64,000 bases of DNA from UBA10649 sp963755335 (GCA_963755335.1 CAVWJW010000004.1:496001-560000); one strand, 5' to 3'; shown: positions 29,173-38,438, counted from the stretch's first letter. Notes: a model not told the origin generated them from the sequence alone. Program-made: numbers and translations.

Positions 29173-29290
29173 CTCCTACCCTCACAACGGAATGGACCCC
29201 TCGGTACCTCGAATTCTGCGGGGTCGATCTCGCGTCGGGTGCTCCTAACCTCACAAACGCGTGGCCGCTTCGGTGCCTCGCAAGTTTGCG
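29173..29290. repeat. Two copies of a ~48-bp motif (third copy near 32,683)
   Basis: Copy A at 29,173-29,220 and copy B at 29,242-29,290 share CTCCTAnCCTCACAA, then at the same spacing CGGTnCCTCG and a TnTGCG end. A looser third copy on the same strand is at 32,683-32,732, on the other side of the relaxase gene. The 174-base gap here holds no gene; the motifs may be operators or protein-binding iterons. Confidence 0.5.
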
Positions 29291-29323
29291 TTTCAACGTC
29301 TGGTCAGTCGCTCTGGCCTGTGC

Positions 29324-32300
29324 CTAGGTGAGTCGCATGCCGGTGTCGTGGGATCGGGAGACGGGTTCGTAGTGGGGTCGGCGCGCGGCGTTCGGGGAGT
29401 CGAGGTCGCGCGCGTGTCGGGCCATGGCGGTCTTGGCGCGGTCGACGACCTCGTCGACGAGGTCCTGCGGTGCCCAGTCGGACGCCTGGTGCAGTTCGCG
29501 TTCGCTGAGGTAGTCCCGCGCGTCGAGGACGAAGAACGTAACCTGACGGGCGCGGCTGGCCGAGACATACATGCTCGCGGCGTCCTTGGTGGGCTCGAGG
29601 GTGGCGATGTGGACGGTGCTGGTCTGGCCCTGGGCCTTGTGCGTGGTGGCGGCGTACCCGTAGTCCAGGTGATCCAGCAGCACCCGGGGGCTCATGGTGC
29701 GCGCGCGACCGTCGTCCAGGCGGATCCGCACCCGGTCGGGTTCGACGGCCAGGACGGTGGCGCGCTGGTCGCGGACCAGGCGCTGGCCCGGGTACTGGTG
29801 GCCGAGCGGAGTGGTGACGCGCAGGCAGGTGCCGGGAGCGAGGACGCGGTCAGCGGCGGGAGTCCGGTACGTCAGGGCTACTGATGGGTCGAGGTCACCG
29901 CGGTCCAGCAGGAGCTGATGGATCCGCTCGTTCAGCTCCGCGGCCTCGGCGTTGGTGACCGCGTCGCAGGTGACGTTCTCAGCCCCGTACTCCGCCGCGT
30001 ACTTCGCGACCGCGGCAGCGGTGATGGTGATCTTCGCGTCGTGGTTCCGAGCGACCGCGACAGACCCGGTGCGGGCGAGCACCTCCCACGCGTCGTCCAG
30101 GTGCCGGGCGTGCAGCGCCGCGGCCAGGGCGCGACCGTCCTCGGTGAGCTGCCGCTGGTTCGTCTCCAACCGCACCACCGCATCCGGGTGCGCTTGGCAC
30201 AGGACGTGGAACGCATCACCGGCTCCGACGGCCCGCAGCTGCGCGACGTCGCCTTGCAGGATCAGTCGGCGGTCGTTGGCCTGGCACCAGTCCGACAGCC
30301 GCGCGAGCGATCCGACGTCGGCCATGGACGCTTCGTCGACGACGATGACCTTCGCGCTCAAAGGGATGCCGCGGTCGATCAGGGATAGGGCGGAGGCGAG
30401 GTTGCGCCATTTGGCGCCGGACTCGTGACCGGCCTTCGACGCCGCCCGGGTCGCGGTCGACGTGACCAGCAGGTCCTTCGAGTCGGTCATCGCCAGGTGC
30501 GCGGCGGCCAGGACGCTGGTCTTTCCGGAGCCGCCGACCCCGGAGATCAGCGTGATCGGCGCGGTGCCCTCCACGATCGCCTCGACCGCGCGCCGCTGTT
30601 CGTCGCTGAGCTGCCATCCGCGCTGCGCCTCGAACCGCGCGATCCCGTGCGCCGCGACCGCGCCCTGCACGGGAGCGAATGTGTCGATGCCGGTGGCGCT
30701 GGCCCGCATCCGTGCGAGGAGTCGGGCTTCGTCGGTCAGGGCGGTGCGGGAGATCCACTGCTGCCCGCCGGTCTTCATGCCCAGGTCGCGGGACGAGTCG
30801 GCGCGCTCGAAGCCCTGCTCGACGACGAGCCGGGTGAGCCGAAGTCGCTCGTGGGCGGGCAGGCCGATGGTGGCGAGGTCCATCAGGGACCGGATTCTCG
30901 CCAGGCTGGTGGTCGACTCGTGGCGGCAGGCCATCCACTCCACCCAGTCGACCCACTGCCGGTCGGTCCACTGCGCCGGTGGTCGATCCCAGTACGAGGC
31001 CGCAGGCCCGGATCCGGCGCGGTTCTTGGCGTAGTCGAAGTGGTGCATCCGTGCCCGGTCAGCGATCGTGGCCCGCAACTGCGCCCAGGTCGGCTGCCTG
31101 TCGGCCTTGGCGGCGGTGACCCGTGCCTTCGCGAGTCGCTCGAGGCGCGCTTTGGCCTTCGCGGTGCGGGGCACGGCGTCACCGCTGGCGAGCTCCTCCC
31201 GGCGGATCCGCTCGCGGCCTTGACTGACGGACCGGATCTGCTCGTCGGTGAACGCACCGACCTGCCACTCACCGGCCCACGGGCTGAACCACACCTCGTC
31301 GAGAAGTCCACGTGCTCGGGCTTCGGCGATGACGTACTCCTGGCCCCAGGCGGCGAACCGTGGCGCGTTGATGATCAGTTCGCGGCCGCCGTCGGCCATG
31401 GTGCGCACGACCCCGTCCCGACCGACGAGGACGTTGGGCAGGGAGCAGTGCACGTGCAGGTGCGGGTCACCGGCGCGGGATGAGATCTCTGTCGCGATGA
31501 AACCCGCCCACCCATCCGCCGGCAAGATCCTGACGTTCTGGCCGTCGCCGCGGTGACCGGTGGAGCAGAACCCCGCCTCATCCATCAGCCGCTCCAGGGC
31601 GCGGGTCGCGGCGGCCTCAAGCGCGTCCATCCACAGGCTTTGGTCGGCGGGGTCTCCGGTGATCGCATACAGGCTGAATGACTTCGGCAACGTGAGCGTC
31701 AACTCGTACCCCGCGTTGCCGGCCGGCTCGTGCTTCCCGGCCGCGTCACTGGCGGCCTGCCAGACACGAGAACCCAGCTCGATGTCGGTCAACGACTGGA
31801 GCTCCACATCGCGCAGGTCCAGTTGCGTCGCCGCGTCCCTCCGTCGACCGCGAACCTGGACCGGGCCGACCACGCGTTCGCGCACCACCGCGCCCAGCAG
31901 TTCATGCAGGCGATCGCCCTCGACTGTTGCACCGGCCCGGGTCGCGGCGCGCACCGAACCGGCCGCTGTCAGGAACGACACGGAACGGTCACCGTTCGCT
32001 GCGCGGGTGAGGGCTCGCCACCACGCGGCCGCGTCGCGCGACGTGAACACGTCCGTGCCGTCGAGACCCGCCTCCCCGAGTGCTTCGGTGATCGCCCGGT
32101 GAACCGGTGCAGCCGGGACGCGGGCGAACTGCGACCGGCGGGTCTTCACCCCATGCGTCAGGTACTCCCCGGAGAACGCCCGCTCGATCAACACCAGGTC
32201 ACTCTCGCCACCGACGAGCTCACCCGGCCGGAAGCCTGTCAGCTGCGCGGTCGCGCCGTCGCCGACGAACCGCACCCTCCGCGCATCCGTGTCACCGTTG

Positions 32301-32419
32301 CCGACCCGGTAGGCGACCTGCCGGTTCGCCACCCCCGTCGAGCCGGTCACCCGATACCAGACCTGACCCATCCCCGACGCCGAATGCGCCATCGTCGTCA
32401 CCTTCGCATGCGCCGTCAT
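29324..32419 (-). CDS. MobF-family conjugative relaxase with helicase domain (TraA/TrwC-like)
   Basis: 1031 residues. N-terminal TrwC relaxase domain: candidate nicking tyrosines at about 22 and 37, metal-binding triad His320-His322-His324 in DPHLHVHCSLPN. C-terminal superfamily I helicase: Walker A SGVGGSGKTS near 627, Walker B VIVVDEASM, motif IV-VI blocks GYAATTHKAQGQT and MYVSASRARQVTFFV. It would nick oriT and unwind DNA for transfer to another cell. ATG 32419 has GAGGTG upstream. It is the only conjugation gene present, so the element is mobilizable rather than self-transmissible. Confidence 0.93.
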   Translation of the reverse strand: MTAHAKVTTMAHSASGMGQVWYRVTGSTGVANRQVAYRVGNGDTDARRVRFVGDGATAQLTGFRPGELVGGESDLVLIERAFSGEYLTHGVKTRRSQFARVPAAPVHRAITEALGEAGLDGTDVFTSRDAAAWWRALTRAANGDRSVSFLTAAGSVRAATRAGATVEGDRLHELLGAVVRERVVGPVQVRGRRRDAATQLDLRDVELQSLTDIELGSRVWQAASDAAGKHEPAGNAGYELTLTLPKSFSLYAITGDPADQSLWMDALEAAATRALERLMDEAGFCSTGHRGDGQNVRILPADGWAGFIATEISSRAGDPHLHVHCSLPNVLVGRDGVVRTMADGGRELIINAPRFAAWGQEYVIAEARARGLLDEVWFSPWAGEWQVGAFTDEQIRSVSQGRERIRREELASGDAVPRTAKAKARLERLAKARVTAAKADRQPTWAQLRATIADRARMHHFDYAKNRAGSGPAASYWDRPPAQWTDRQWVDWVEWMACRHESTTSLARIRSLMDLATIGLPAHERLRLTRLVVEQGFERADSSRDLGMKTGGQQWISRTALTDEARLLARMRASATGIDTFAPVQGAVAAHGIARFEAQRGWQLSDEQRRAVEAIVEGTAPITLISGVGGSGKTSVLAAAHLAMTDSKDLLVTSTATRAASKAGHESGAKWRNLASALSLIDRGIPLSAKVIVVDEASMADVGSLARLSDWCQANDRRLILQGDVAQLRAVGAGDAFHVLCQAHPDAVVRLETNQRQLTEDGRALAAALHARHLDDAWEVLARTGSVAVARNHDAKITITAAAVAKYAAEYGAENVTCDAVTNAEAAELNERIHQLLLDRGDLDPSVALTYRTPAADRVLAPGTCLRVTTPLGHQYPGQRLVRDQRATVLAVEPDRVRIRLDDGRARTMSPRVLLDHLDYGYAATTHKAQGQTSTVHIATLEPTKDAASMYVSASRARQVTFFVLDARDYLSERELHQASDWAPQDLVDEVVDRAKTAMARHARDLDSPNAARRPHYEPVSRSHDTGMRLT

Positions 32420-32439
32420 CGCGACACCTCAGAATCCGG

Positions 32440-32640
32440 ATTCCAAGCCGGATAGTGAATTGGATCGTGTCGTTGGGTGCTGGTGATGATGGTCTTGGGA
32501 TGTGATTCGTGTGCTCGTGATCGTTGGTTTCGATGGTTGTGGATGGTGATCATTGGATTCGTTGATCTGTTGATAGTGATCGTTGTCGTTGTCTTGGTGA
32601 TTTCTGTTGACGTTGAATTGCTCATGTCCGGCCTTCCCGC
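32440..32640. other. GT-skewed region upstream of the relaxase: candidate oriT
   Basis: The 518-base gap 32,420-32,937 has no gene. From about 32,460 to 32,625 the + strand is nearly all G and T with few C, unlike everything around it, and it repeats short words (TGATCGTTG twice, plus GTGATCATTGG and several GTTGAT-like words). Its position directly upstream of the mobF gene is the usual place for oriT. No nic site was recognised. Confidence 0.4.
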
Positions 32641-32682
32641 AGACGCGCCCGCGTCACCCGCGGACGGAGAGGAACATCGCCC

Positions 32683-32732
32683 TCTCACCTACTACAACGA
32701 CATTCGACGGGTCGGTGCCTCAGCATTTTCGA
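32683..32732. repeat. Third copy of the motif seen at 29.2 kb
   Basis: Shares ACAACG at the same distance (one base longer) from TCGGTGCCTC and a TTTTCG end with the two copies at 29,173-29,290. It lies upstream of the MNT-HEPN pair. Confidence 0.4.
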
Positions 32733-32937
32733 CGGATCCTTGATTGAGACTCATGCCGGCACAGGCAGGCGCACCCAGAGCGAGAAGTTCGACAAGGAGT
32801 GAACGCTGCCGCCTGGCGGGAAGCGCGGTGCGCTTGCGGTGGGGTCAGCCACCGTGAGGGTGGCCCGCGGCGTGAGCAAGGAAGCCTTGCCCCGGGATGC
32901 ATGCCCACTCGGTTGCGGAGAGCCGTACCCTTGCCGC

Positions 32938-33228
32938 ATGGGCACCAAGAGGGCAGAGGTGGAGTCGCGCCGCGACGAGATCCGGGCGATTGCCGCTCGG
33001 AACCACGCCTTGTCCGTATCCATTTTCGGGTCTGTTGCCCGAGGTGACGATGGACCAAACAGCGACATCGACTTCCTGGTGGAGTTCGCCCCAGGGGCGT
33101 CACTTCTTGATCTCATGCGCATCGAGGACGACCTGGAAAGGCTGCTCGGCTGTCACGTCGATGTCGTGTCCGTCGGCGGCCTGAAGGAGCGCGACGAGCA
33201 CATCCGTCGCGAGGCAGTTCTCGTATGA
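32938..33228 (+). CDS. mntA: MNT-domain nucleotidyltransferase antitoxin
   Basis: 96 residues, minimal nucleotidyltransferase. The pattern GSVARGDDGPNSDIDFLVEF gives the GSx10DxD active site. In known pairs MntA inactivates the HEPN toxin by adding AMP groups. The ATG at 32938 is followed by a basic N-terminus. Its stop overlaps the HEPN gene start (ATGA), the standard MNT-HEPN order. Confidence 0.88.
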   Translation: MGTKRAEVESRRDEIRAIAARNHALSVSIFGSVARGDDGPNSDIDFLVEFAPGASLLDLMRIEDDLERLLGCHVDVVSVGGLKERDEHIRREAVLV

Positions 33229-33545
33229 CTCGCACGGACGATCAGCGCATCGCCGACATGCTTGACGCCTGTGATGAGCTGAGCGAAGTCGTGACGCTAC
33301 GCAGCACTGGCACGACGTCGGATCAGGTGTTGATCCGGGCTGCTGAGAGACTGTTGGAGATCCTCGGGGAGGCGGCCAGCAACGTGACTCCTGAGGCAAT
33401 GGCCGCTTATCCGGACGTGGACTGGCGCAGCATTTCCCGCCTGAGAATCGTGCTCGCGCACCACTATCACCGCACCGATCCTGAACTGATCTGGTCTTAC
33501 GCGATCGTGCAGGCGCCCCTTCTGGCTGCTGCCCTGAGGTCGTAA
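33225..33545 (+). CDS. hepT: HEPN-domain RNase toxin
   Basis: 106 residues, all helical. LRIVLAHHYHRTD fits the RX4HXY catalytic motif of HepT RNases. With mntA it should stabilise the element by killing or arresting cells that lose it, or act against phage. Both genes look intact. Confidence 0.87.
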   Translation: MTRTDDQRIADMLDACDELSEVVTLRSTGTTSDQVLIRAAERLLEILGEAASNVTPEAMAAYPDVDWRSISRLRIVLAHHYHRTDPELIWSYAIVQAPLLAAALRS

Positions 33546-33578
33546 GCCGACCGTGTTGAACCGGCTATGAGTCCGTGG

Positions 33579-34658
33579 TCAGGACAGGCGGGTTTGGTCG
33601 CCTTCGTTGTCGAAGATGTAGGTGCGCTGCGGTGCGACCTTGACGACGGTGCCGATCTTGGGGGCGGCCATGCCCTGGCCGCGGGCGACGAGGTCGACGG
33701 GGCCGTCGGGTCCGGCGTAGGTGCCGTACACGTAGGTGTCGGCGCCGAGTTCCTCGACGAGGGTGACGGTCATGTCGGCGCCTTCGCTGGCCAGGGCGAG
33801 GTCTTCAGGGCGGACGCCGAGGATGACGATCTTGCTGGTGGCCTTGGCCAGCACGTCGCGTTCGATGGGGACGGTGAACCCGTTCATGTCGACGCCGGCG
33901 TCGGTGATCAGCGAGGGGATGATGTTCATCGACGGGGAGCCGATGAACGTGCCGACGAACGCGTTGGCGGGGTTGTCGTACAGCTCGCGCGGGGAGGCGC
34001 ACTGCTGCAGGATGCCGTCCTTGAGGACCGCGACGCGGTCGCCCATGGTCATCGCCTCGACCTGGTCGTGGGTGACGTAGAGGGTGGTGGTGCCCAGGCG
34101 GCGCTGGAGGGCGGCGATCTGGGTGCGGGTCTGCACGCGCAGCTTCGCGTCGAGGTTCGAGAGGGGCTCGTCCATGAGGAACACCTCGGGCTCGCGGACG
34201 ATGGCTCGGCCCATCGCCACGCGCTGCCGCTGGCCACCGGACAGGGCCTTCGGCTTGCGCTCGAGGTACTCGGTCAGGTCGAGCAGGGCGGCGGCGTCCT
34301 TGACGCGGCGGTCGATGTCGTCCTTGGGGACTTTCTGGATCTTCAGCGCGAACGCCATGTTCTCCCCGACGGACATGTGCGGGTACAGGGCGTAGTTCTG
34401 GAACACCATCGCGATGTCGCGGTCCTTGGCGGGCACGTGGGTGACGTCGCGGTCACCGATCCAGATGGTGCCCGGGCTGATCGGCTCGAGGCCGGCGAGC
34501 ATGCGCAGCGAGGTGGACTTGCCGCAGCCGGACGGGCCGACCAGGACGAGGAACTCGCCCTCGGCGATATCGAGGTCCAGATGCGCGACGGCGGGCTTGG
34601 TGCCGCCGGGGTAGACGAGCGAGACATCGTCGTACTTGACCTGCTTGGTCATGGACAT
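33579..34658 (-). CDS. CUT1 sugar ABC transporter ATP-binding protein (UgpC/MsmX-like)
   Basis: 359 residues. Walker A VGPSGCGKSTSLRML, signature ALSGGQRQRVAMGRAI, Walker B VFLMDEPLSNLD, H-loop TLYVTHDQVEAM, then a TOBE/OB regulatory end (ILGVRPEDLALA). ATG 34658 is chosen for GAAGGG four bases upstream. Last gene of the leftward run GH3-xylA-ATPase. It probably energises the permeases encoded at 40-41.8 kb, so the element brings its own ATPase rather than using a shared host one. Confidence 0.92.
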   Translation of the reverse strand: MSMTKQVKYDDVSLVYPGGTKPAVAHLDLDIAEGEFLVLVGPSGCGKSTSLRMLAGLEPISPGTIWIGDRDVTHVPAKDRDIAMVFQNYALYPHMSVGENMAFALKIQKVPKDDIDRRVKDAAALLDLTEYLERKPKALSGGQRQRVAMGRAIVREPEVFLMDEPLSNLDAKLRVQTRTQIAALQRRLGTTTLYVTHDQVEAMTMGDRVAVLKDGILQQCASPRELYDNPANAFVGTFIGSPSMNIIPSLITDAGVDMNGFTVPIERDVLAKATSKIVILGVRPEDLALASEGADMTVTLVEELGADTYVYGTYAGPDGPVDLVARGQGMAAPKIGTVVKVAPQRTYIFDNEGDQTRLS

Positions 34659-34732
34659 GCATCCCTTCACCGGCAGGAACGTGCCGGACGATCCGAAGTG
34701 GAAGTGGTGCGGTAGACACCGGTGGTGGTGCC

Positions 34733-35920
34733 TTAGCGCGCCCCGAGGGCGTGCTCGAGTGCAAGCTGGTTGAGGCGAACGAAGCCGTATCCGCGCTCGG
34801 CGACGTCGTCCGCCTTGAAGTCCTCGTAGGCGGAGCGGTCTTTCAAGAAGTCGCTGATGGACTCGCCGTCGGAGAGGGTGGGTGTGGCCAGGTCCAAAAC
34901 GCCCGCCTCCTCGAGGGCTTGCTGGACTTCCGGGTCCGCCCGGAACGCCTGTGCGCGCTCCTTGAGGAGCAGGTAGGTGGCCATGTTCGCGGCAGCGGAG
35001 TCCCAGACGCCTGTGGCGTCCTCTGTGCGGGAGGGCTTGTAGTCGAAGTGTCGCGGTCCGTCGTAGCGGGGGCCCCCGCTGGGGAATCCGTTCTCGACGA
35101 GGTCGACGGTGGCGAATGCTGAGAACAGGTCACCGTGTCCGAAGACGAGGTCCTGGTCGTACTTGATCGAGCGCTGTCCGTTGAGGTCGATATGGAAGAG
35201 CTTGCCGGCCCACAGTGCTTGCGCGATGCCGGTGGTGTAGTTCAGTCCGGCCATCTGCTCGTGCCCGACCTCGGGGTTGACCCCGACGATGTCCTGGTGC
35301 TCGAGTCGTGCGATGAATGCCAGGGCATGCCCGACGGTGGGAAGCAGGATGTCGCCGCGGGGCTCGTTGGGCTTCGGCTCGATGGCGATGCGCATCTGGT
35401 AGCCGCACTCTTTGATGTAGGCGGCGACCGTGTCTAGACCCTCGGCGTAGCGGTTCAGTGCGGCGTTGAGGTCCTTGGCGGAGTCGTACTCAGCGCCCTC
35501 GCGGCCTCCCCACATTACAAAGGTGTCGGCGCCGAGGTCGGCTGCGAGGTCGACGTTGCGCAGCACCTTGCGCAGGCCGAATCGCCGCACGCGGCGGTCG
35601 TTCGACGTTAACGCGCCGTCCTTGAAGACCGGATGGCTGAAGGTGTTGGTGGTGACCATCTCGACCGTGATGCCGGTCTCGCCGAGGGCCGACTTGAAGC
35701 GGTCGAGGATCCGATCTCGCTCAGTCTCGCTAGAGCCGAAGGGGATGACGTCGTCGTCGTGGAACGTCACATGTGCGGCGCCGAGCTCGGCGAGGCGGTG
35801 TACCGACTCAACCGGGTCGAGCCAGGGGCGGGATGCGGATCCGAACTGGTCCTGTCCGTTCCAGCTGACAGTCCACAGGCCAAAGGAGAACTTGTCGTCG
35901 AGGGTGGGCTTGCGGGTCAT
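34733..35920 (-). CDS. xylA: Xylose isomerase
   Basis: 395 residues, the short class I form typical of Streptomyces and relatives. Converts D-xylose to D-xylulose with two divalent metals. Seen: His54 in VTFHDDDVIPFG, metal ligands in RIAIEPKPNEPRGD, VNPEVGHEQMAGL and LFHIDLNGQRSIKYDQD. Downstream of the GH3 gene (37-base gap) and upstream of the ATPase on the same strand. The element has no xylulokinase, so its product likely feeds the chromosomal XylB at 5.9 kb. Confidence 0.95.
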   Translation of the reverse strand: MTRKPTLDDKFSFGLWTVSWNGQDQFGSASRPWLDPVESVHRLAELGAAHVTFHDDDVIPFGSSETERDRILDRFKSALGETGITVEMVTTNTFSHPVFKDGALTSNDRRVRRFGLRKVLRNVDLAADLGADTFVMWGGREGAEYDSAKDLNAALNRYAEGLDTVAAYIKECGYQMRIAIEPKPNEPRGDILLPTVGHALAFIARLEHQDIVGVNPEVGHEQMAGLNYTTGIAQALWAGKLFHIDLNGQRSIKYDQDLVFGHGDLFSAFATVDLVENGFPSGGPRYDGPRHFDYKPSRTEDATGVWDSAAANMATYLLLKERAQAFRADPEVQQALEEAGVLDLATPTLSDGESISDFLKDRSAYEDFKADDVAERGYGFVRLNQLALEHALGAR

Positions 35921-35957
35921 GGCTTCTCCTAGTCAGGGACGATCGTGAAGGGGACGT

Positions 35958-38315
35958 TCAGGCGTGGGCGGCCAGGGGCCCGAGCAGCGAGGTGTTCACA
36001 GGCGTGGTGAGCGTGCGGTCGAAGCCGACCAGTCGCGTGGGTCCGTCGACGCGCAGCAACTGTCGCCCGGCCAGCTCTTGTGAGGAGTACCCGATGGCCA
36101 GTTCGACGGCCCCTGCTTCGACGATGCGCGCACCGTCTCGGCCGCAGTAGGCGAATCGGTCCGTCGAGATGTCGAACGAGACTGTCGCGCTGTGGCCGGG
36201 CTGAAGTTCCACGCGAGCGAAGCCCAGGAGCATCAGCACCGGCCGAGCGACTTCGGCCACGGGATCGCTGTAGTACAACTGCACGGCGTCTGCACCCTCA
36301 CGGTCACCGGTATTGGTGATCGTGGCGGTGGCCGTCAGGGCGCCATCGGTAGAGACGACGTCGGAACTGATGGTGAAGTCCGAGATCTCGAACGATGTGT
36401 AGGACAGGCCGTGGCCGAAGGGGAAGCAGATGGTCGAGGCGATCGAGCTCGCTGCAAGACCGGGCAGTCCGTAGGCGGCCTGGAGGTAGGTGGCCGGCTG
36501 GGCGTAGGGGACGGCAGGGATCTGGACGGGCAGGTGTCCGCTTGGGTTGACGCGTCCGGAGAGCACGCCTGCGATCGCGGCGCCGGCGCCCTGGCCGGGC
36601 ATGAAGGCCTGCACGATGGCGGCCGCCTTGCCGGCGAAGTCGCCCATTGAGTAGGGGCGGCCCGACACACACACCACGACGGTGGGTGTGCCGGTGGCGA
36701 TGACGGCGTTGATGAGCTCGGCCTGTGCCCCAGGCAGGGTCAGGTCCGCGGCGTCGCAGCCTTCGCCTGACGTGCCGAGGCCGAACAGCCCTGCGAGGTC
36801 GCCGACGGCAACGATTGCGACGTCGGCGTTCTTCGCAAGGGCGACGGCCTCGGCGATCCCACTGGTGTCACTTCCGGTGATGGCGCATCCGCGTGCATGC
36901 GCCAGCGTGGCACTCGGGAACTCCGCGGTGAGGGATTCCTGGAGCGTAGGTGCCGAAACGCCGAGTCCGAGCTCGGGGAATCGGTGCAGGACATGGTTCG
37001 GGTAGGAGTAGCAGCCTAGGAAGGACCGTGACTCCGTCGCACATGGCCCGATCAGGGCGATCGACGCTGTGCTGGGCAGCGGCAGCGTGCTGGAATTGGA
37101 CAGCAGGACAACGGACTGCTCGGCCGAGCGGCGGGCGACTTCCTGGTTGGCGGCCGAGTCGAGGTCGGCATGGGGATCGACACCTGCGAGCGGATCGTAG
37201 TCGGCGTCGAGCAGGCCGAGTTCGAGCTTCTGGTGCAGCACGCGCGTCACGGAGCGGTCGATGACCTCCTCGGCGAGCCGTCCGCTGCTGACCAGCTCGA
37301 GGAGGCCGTCGGAGTAGCACCGGGTTGCGGGCAGTTCCACGTCCATGCCGGCGAGCAGTGCCAGGGCGCCTGCTTCGGCGTCGGTCTCGGCGACGTGGTG
37401 GACGTTTGCCAGCAGGCTGATGGCCCAGTAGTCGGAGACCGTGACGCCGGTGAAGCCGATGCCTTCGCGCAGGACACCTGTGAGCAGGGATTCGTCCGCC
37501 ACGACGGGGACGCCGTCGATGTCGGTGTACGAGTTCATGACGGAGCGGGCACCTCCCTCGCGGATGGCGGCCTCGAAGGGAGGCAGCATGATGTCGCGCA
37601 ACTCGCGGCTGCCCATGCTGACGGGTGCGTGGTTGCGGCCGGCGCGGGAGGCGGAGTATCCGACGAAGTGCTTGAGGGTGGCGATGATCCCAGCGCCCTC
37701 GAGGCCGCGGACGTAGGCCGTTCCGACGACGGAGACAAGGTAGGGGTCCTCGCCCATCGTCTCCTCGACGCGGCCCCATCGATAATCGCGGACTACGTCG
37801 AGCACTGGGGACAGACCTTGGTGGACTCCTACGGACCTCAGGTCGGCTCCGATGCGCGCAGCCACGCCCTCCACGACGACCGGATCGAAGGTCGCGGCCA
37901 AAGCAAGCGGGGTCGGGTAGATAGTGGCAGCGAAGGTGGTGAAGCCGGTCAGGCACTCCTCATGGGCGATTGCCGGGATGCCCAGACGAGTGGTGTCCAT
38001 CAGGTCGCGCTGCATCTGCGCGAGTCTCTTTACGCCGTCGGCCGGCGAGATCGGCTGGGTGCCGAACGGGCGGGTGATGTGGCCGAGCCCATGCTCGCGG
38101 GCCACCTCCCAAGGTGTCTCCTCGTACGCATCCTGGAAGGGGGAGACCTGCGCGTCGGCGTGCTCGACGTGGTCCTGCGATGTATCCGCATCCAGGCTGA
38201 AGCCGATCCAAGCGCTGCCGAGCTGTGCCACCTTCTCGCGGAGGGTGAGTTCGGCGAGTAGTGCGGAAACGCGTTCGTGCGCCGGGCGGGTCGGATCCTG
38301 CCAGATGGAAGTCAT
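35958..38315 (-). CDS. Glycoside hydrolase family 3 (beta-xylosidase/beta-glucosidase), intracellular
   Basis: 785 residues. N-terminal TIM barrel with TLKHFVGYSASRAGRNHAPV and the nucleophile Asp295 in FTGVTVSDYWAISL; the middle (alpha/beta)6 sandwich contains IVAVGDLAGLFG and IVQAFMPGQGAGAAIAGVL. A C-terminal fibronectin-III-like domain ends it. No signal peptide, so it acts on imported sugars. Neighbouring xylA and a CUT1 importer favour cleavage of xylobiose or xylo-oligosaccharides. First gene of the leftward operon, with a LacI operator 12 bases upstream. Confidence 0.9.
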   Translation of the reverse strand: MTSIWQDPTRPAHERVSALLAELTLREKVAQLGSAWIGFSLDADTSQDHVEHADAQVSPFQDAYEETPWEVAREHGLGHITRPFGTQPISPADGVKRLAQMQRDLMDTTRLGIPAIAHEECLTGFTTFAATIYPTPLALAATFDPVVVEGVAARIGADLRSVGVHQGLSPVLDVVRDYRWGRVEETMGEDPYLVSVVGTAYVRGLEGAGIIATLKHFVGYSASRAGRNHAPVSMGSRELRDIMLPPFEAAIREGGARSVMNSYTDIDGVPVVADESLLTGVLREGIGFTGVTVSDYWAISLLANVHHVAETDAEAGALALLAGMDVELPATRCYSDGLLELVSSGRLAEEVIDRSVTRVLHQKLELGLLDADYDPLAGVDPHADLDSAANQEVARRSAEQSVVLLSNSSTLPLPSTASIALIGPCATESRSFLGCYSYPNHVLHRFPELGLGVSAPTLQESLTAEFPSATLAHARGCAITGSDTSGIAEAVALAKNADVAIVAVGDLAGLFGLGTSGEGCDAADLTLPGAQAELINAVIATGTPTVVVCVSGRPYSMGDFAGKAAAIVQAFMPGQGAGAAIAGVLSGRVNPSGHLPVQIPAVPYAQPATYLQAAYGLPGLAASSIASTICFPFGHGLSYTSFEISDFTISSDVVSTDGALTATATITNTGDREGADAVQLYYSDPVAEVARPVLMLLGFARVELQPGHSATVSFDISTDRFAYCGRDGARIVEAGAVELAIGYSSQELAGRQLLRVDGPTRLVGFDRTLTTPVNTSLLGPLAAHA

Positions 38316-38326
38316 GTTGTCCTTGC

Positions 38327-38340
38327 TGTGAGAGCGCTCC
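38327..38340. promoter_or_regulatory. LacI-type operator, GH3-side
   Basis: TGTGAGAGCGCTCC, with the palindromic core GAGCGCTC. The same 14 bases recur at 38,425-38,438. It sits just before the GH3 start and close to the actinobacterial CebR/BglR-type operator (TGGGAGCGCTCCCA). Confidence 0.75.
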
Positions 38341-38424
38341 TATATCTGCTACAGGCATGAAACTACACAGCAGCAAGCGTTTTCGCAAGCAATGCGCACT
38401 TTGGTAACGCTTTGATAACGACTT

Positions 38425-38438
38425 TGTGAGAGCGCTCC
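38425..38438. promoter_or_regulatory. LacI-type operator, importer-side
   Basis: Second copy of TGTGAGAGCGCTCC, followed by CA, which extends the palindrome, about 80 bases before the binding-protein gene. With the first copy it brackets the 204-base divergent promoter region (38,316-38,519), so one LacI protein can shut both operons. Confidence 0.78.

Noticed and set aside
26382..33545. A phage-defence island reading of the left half of the element
   Set aside because: Apart from two nucleotidyltransferase-based pairs there are no defence genes; stabilisation of the element explains them as well.
33567..34715. Plus-strand open frame of 382 codons over the ABC ATPase gene
   Set aside because: The minus strand encodes an ATPase with all motifs; the plus frame is a Val/Gly/Asp-rich shadow.
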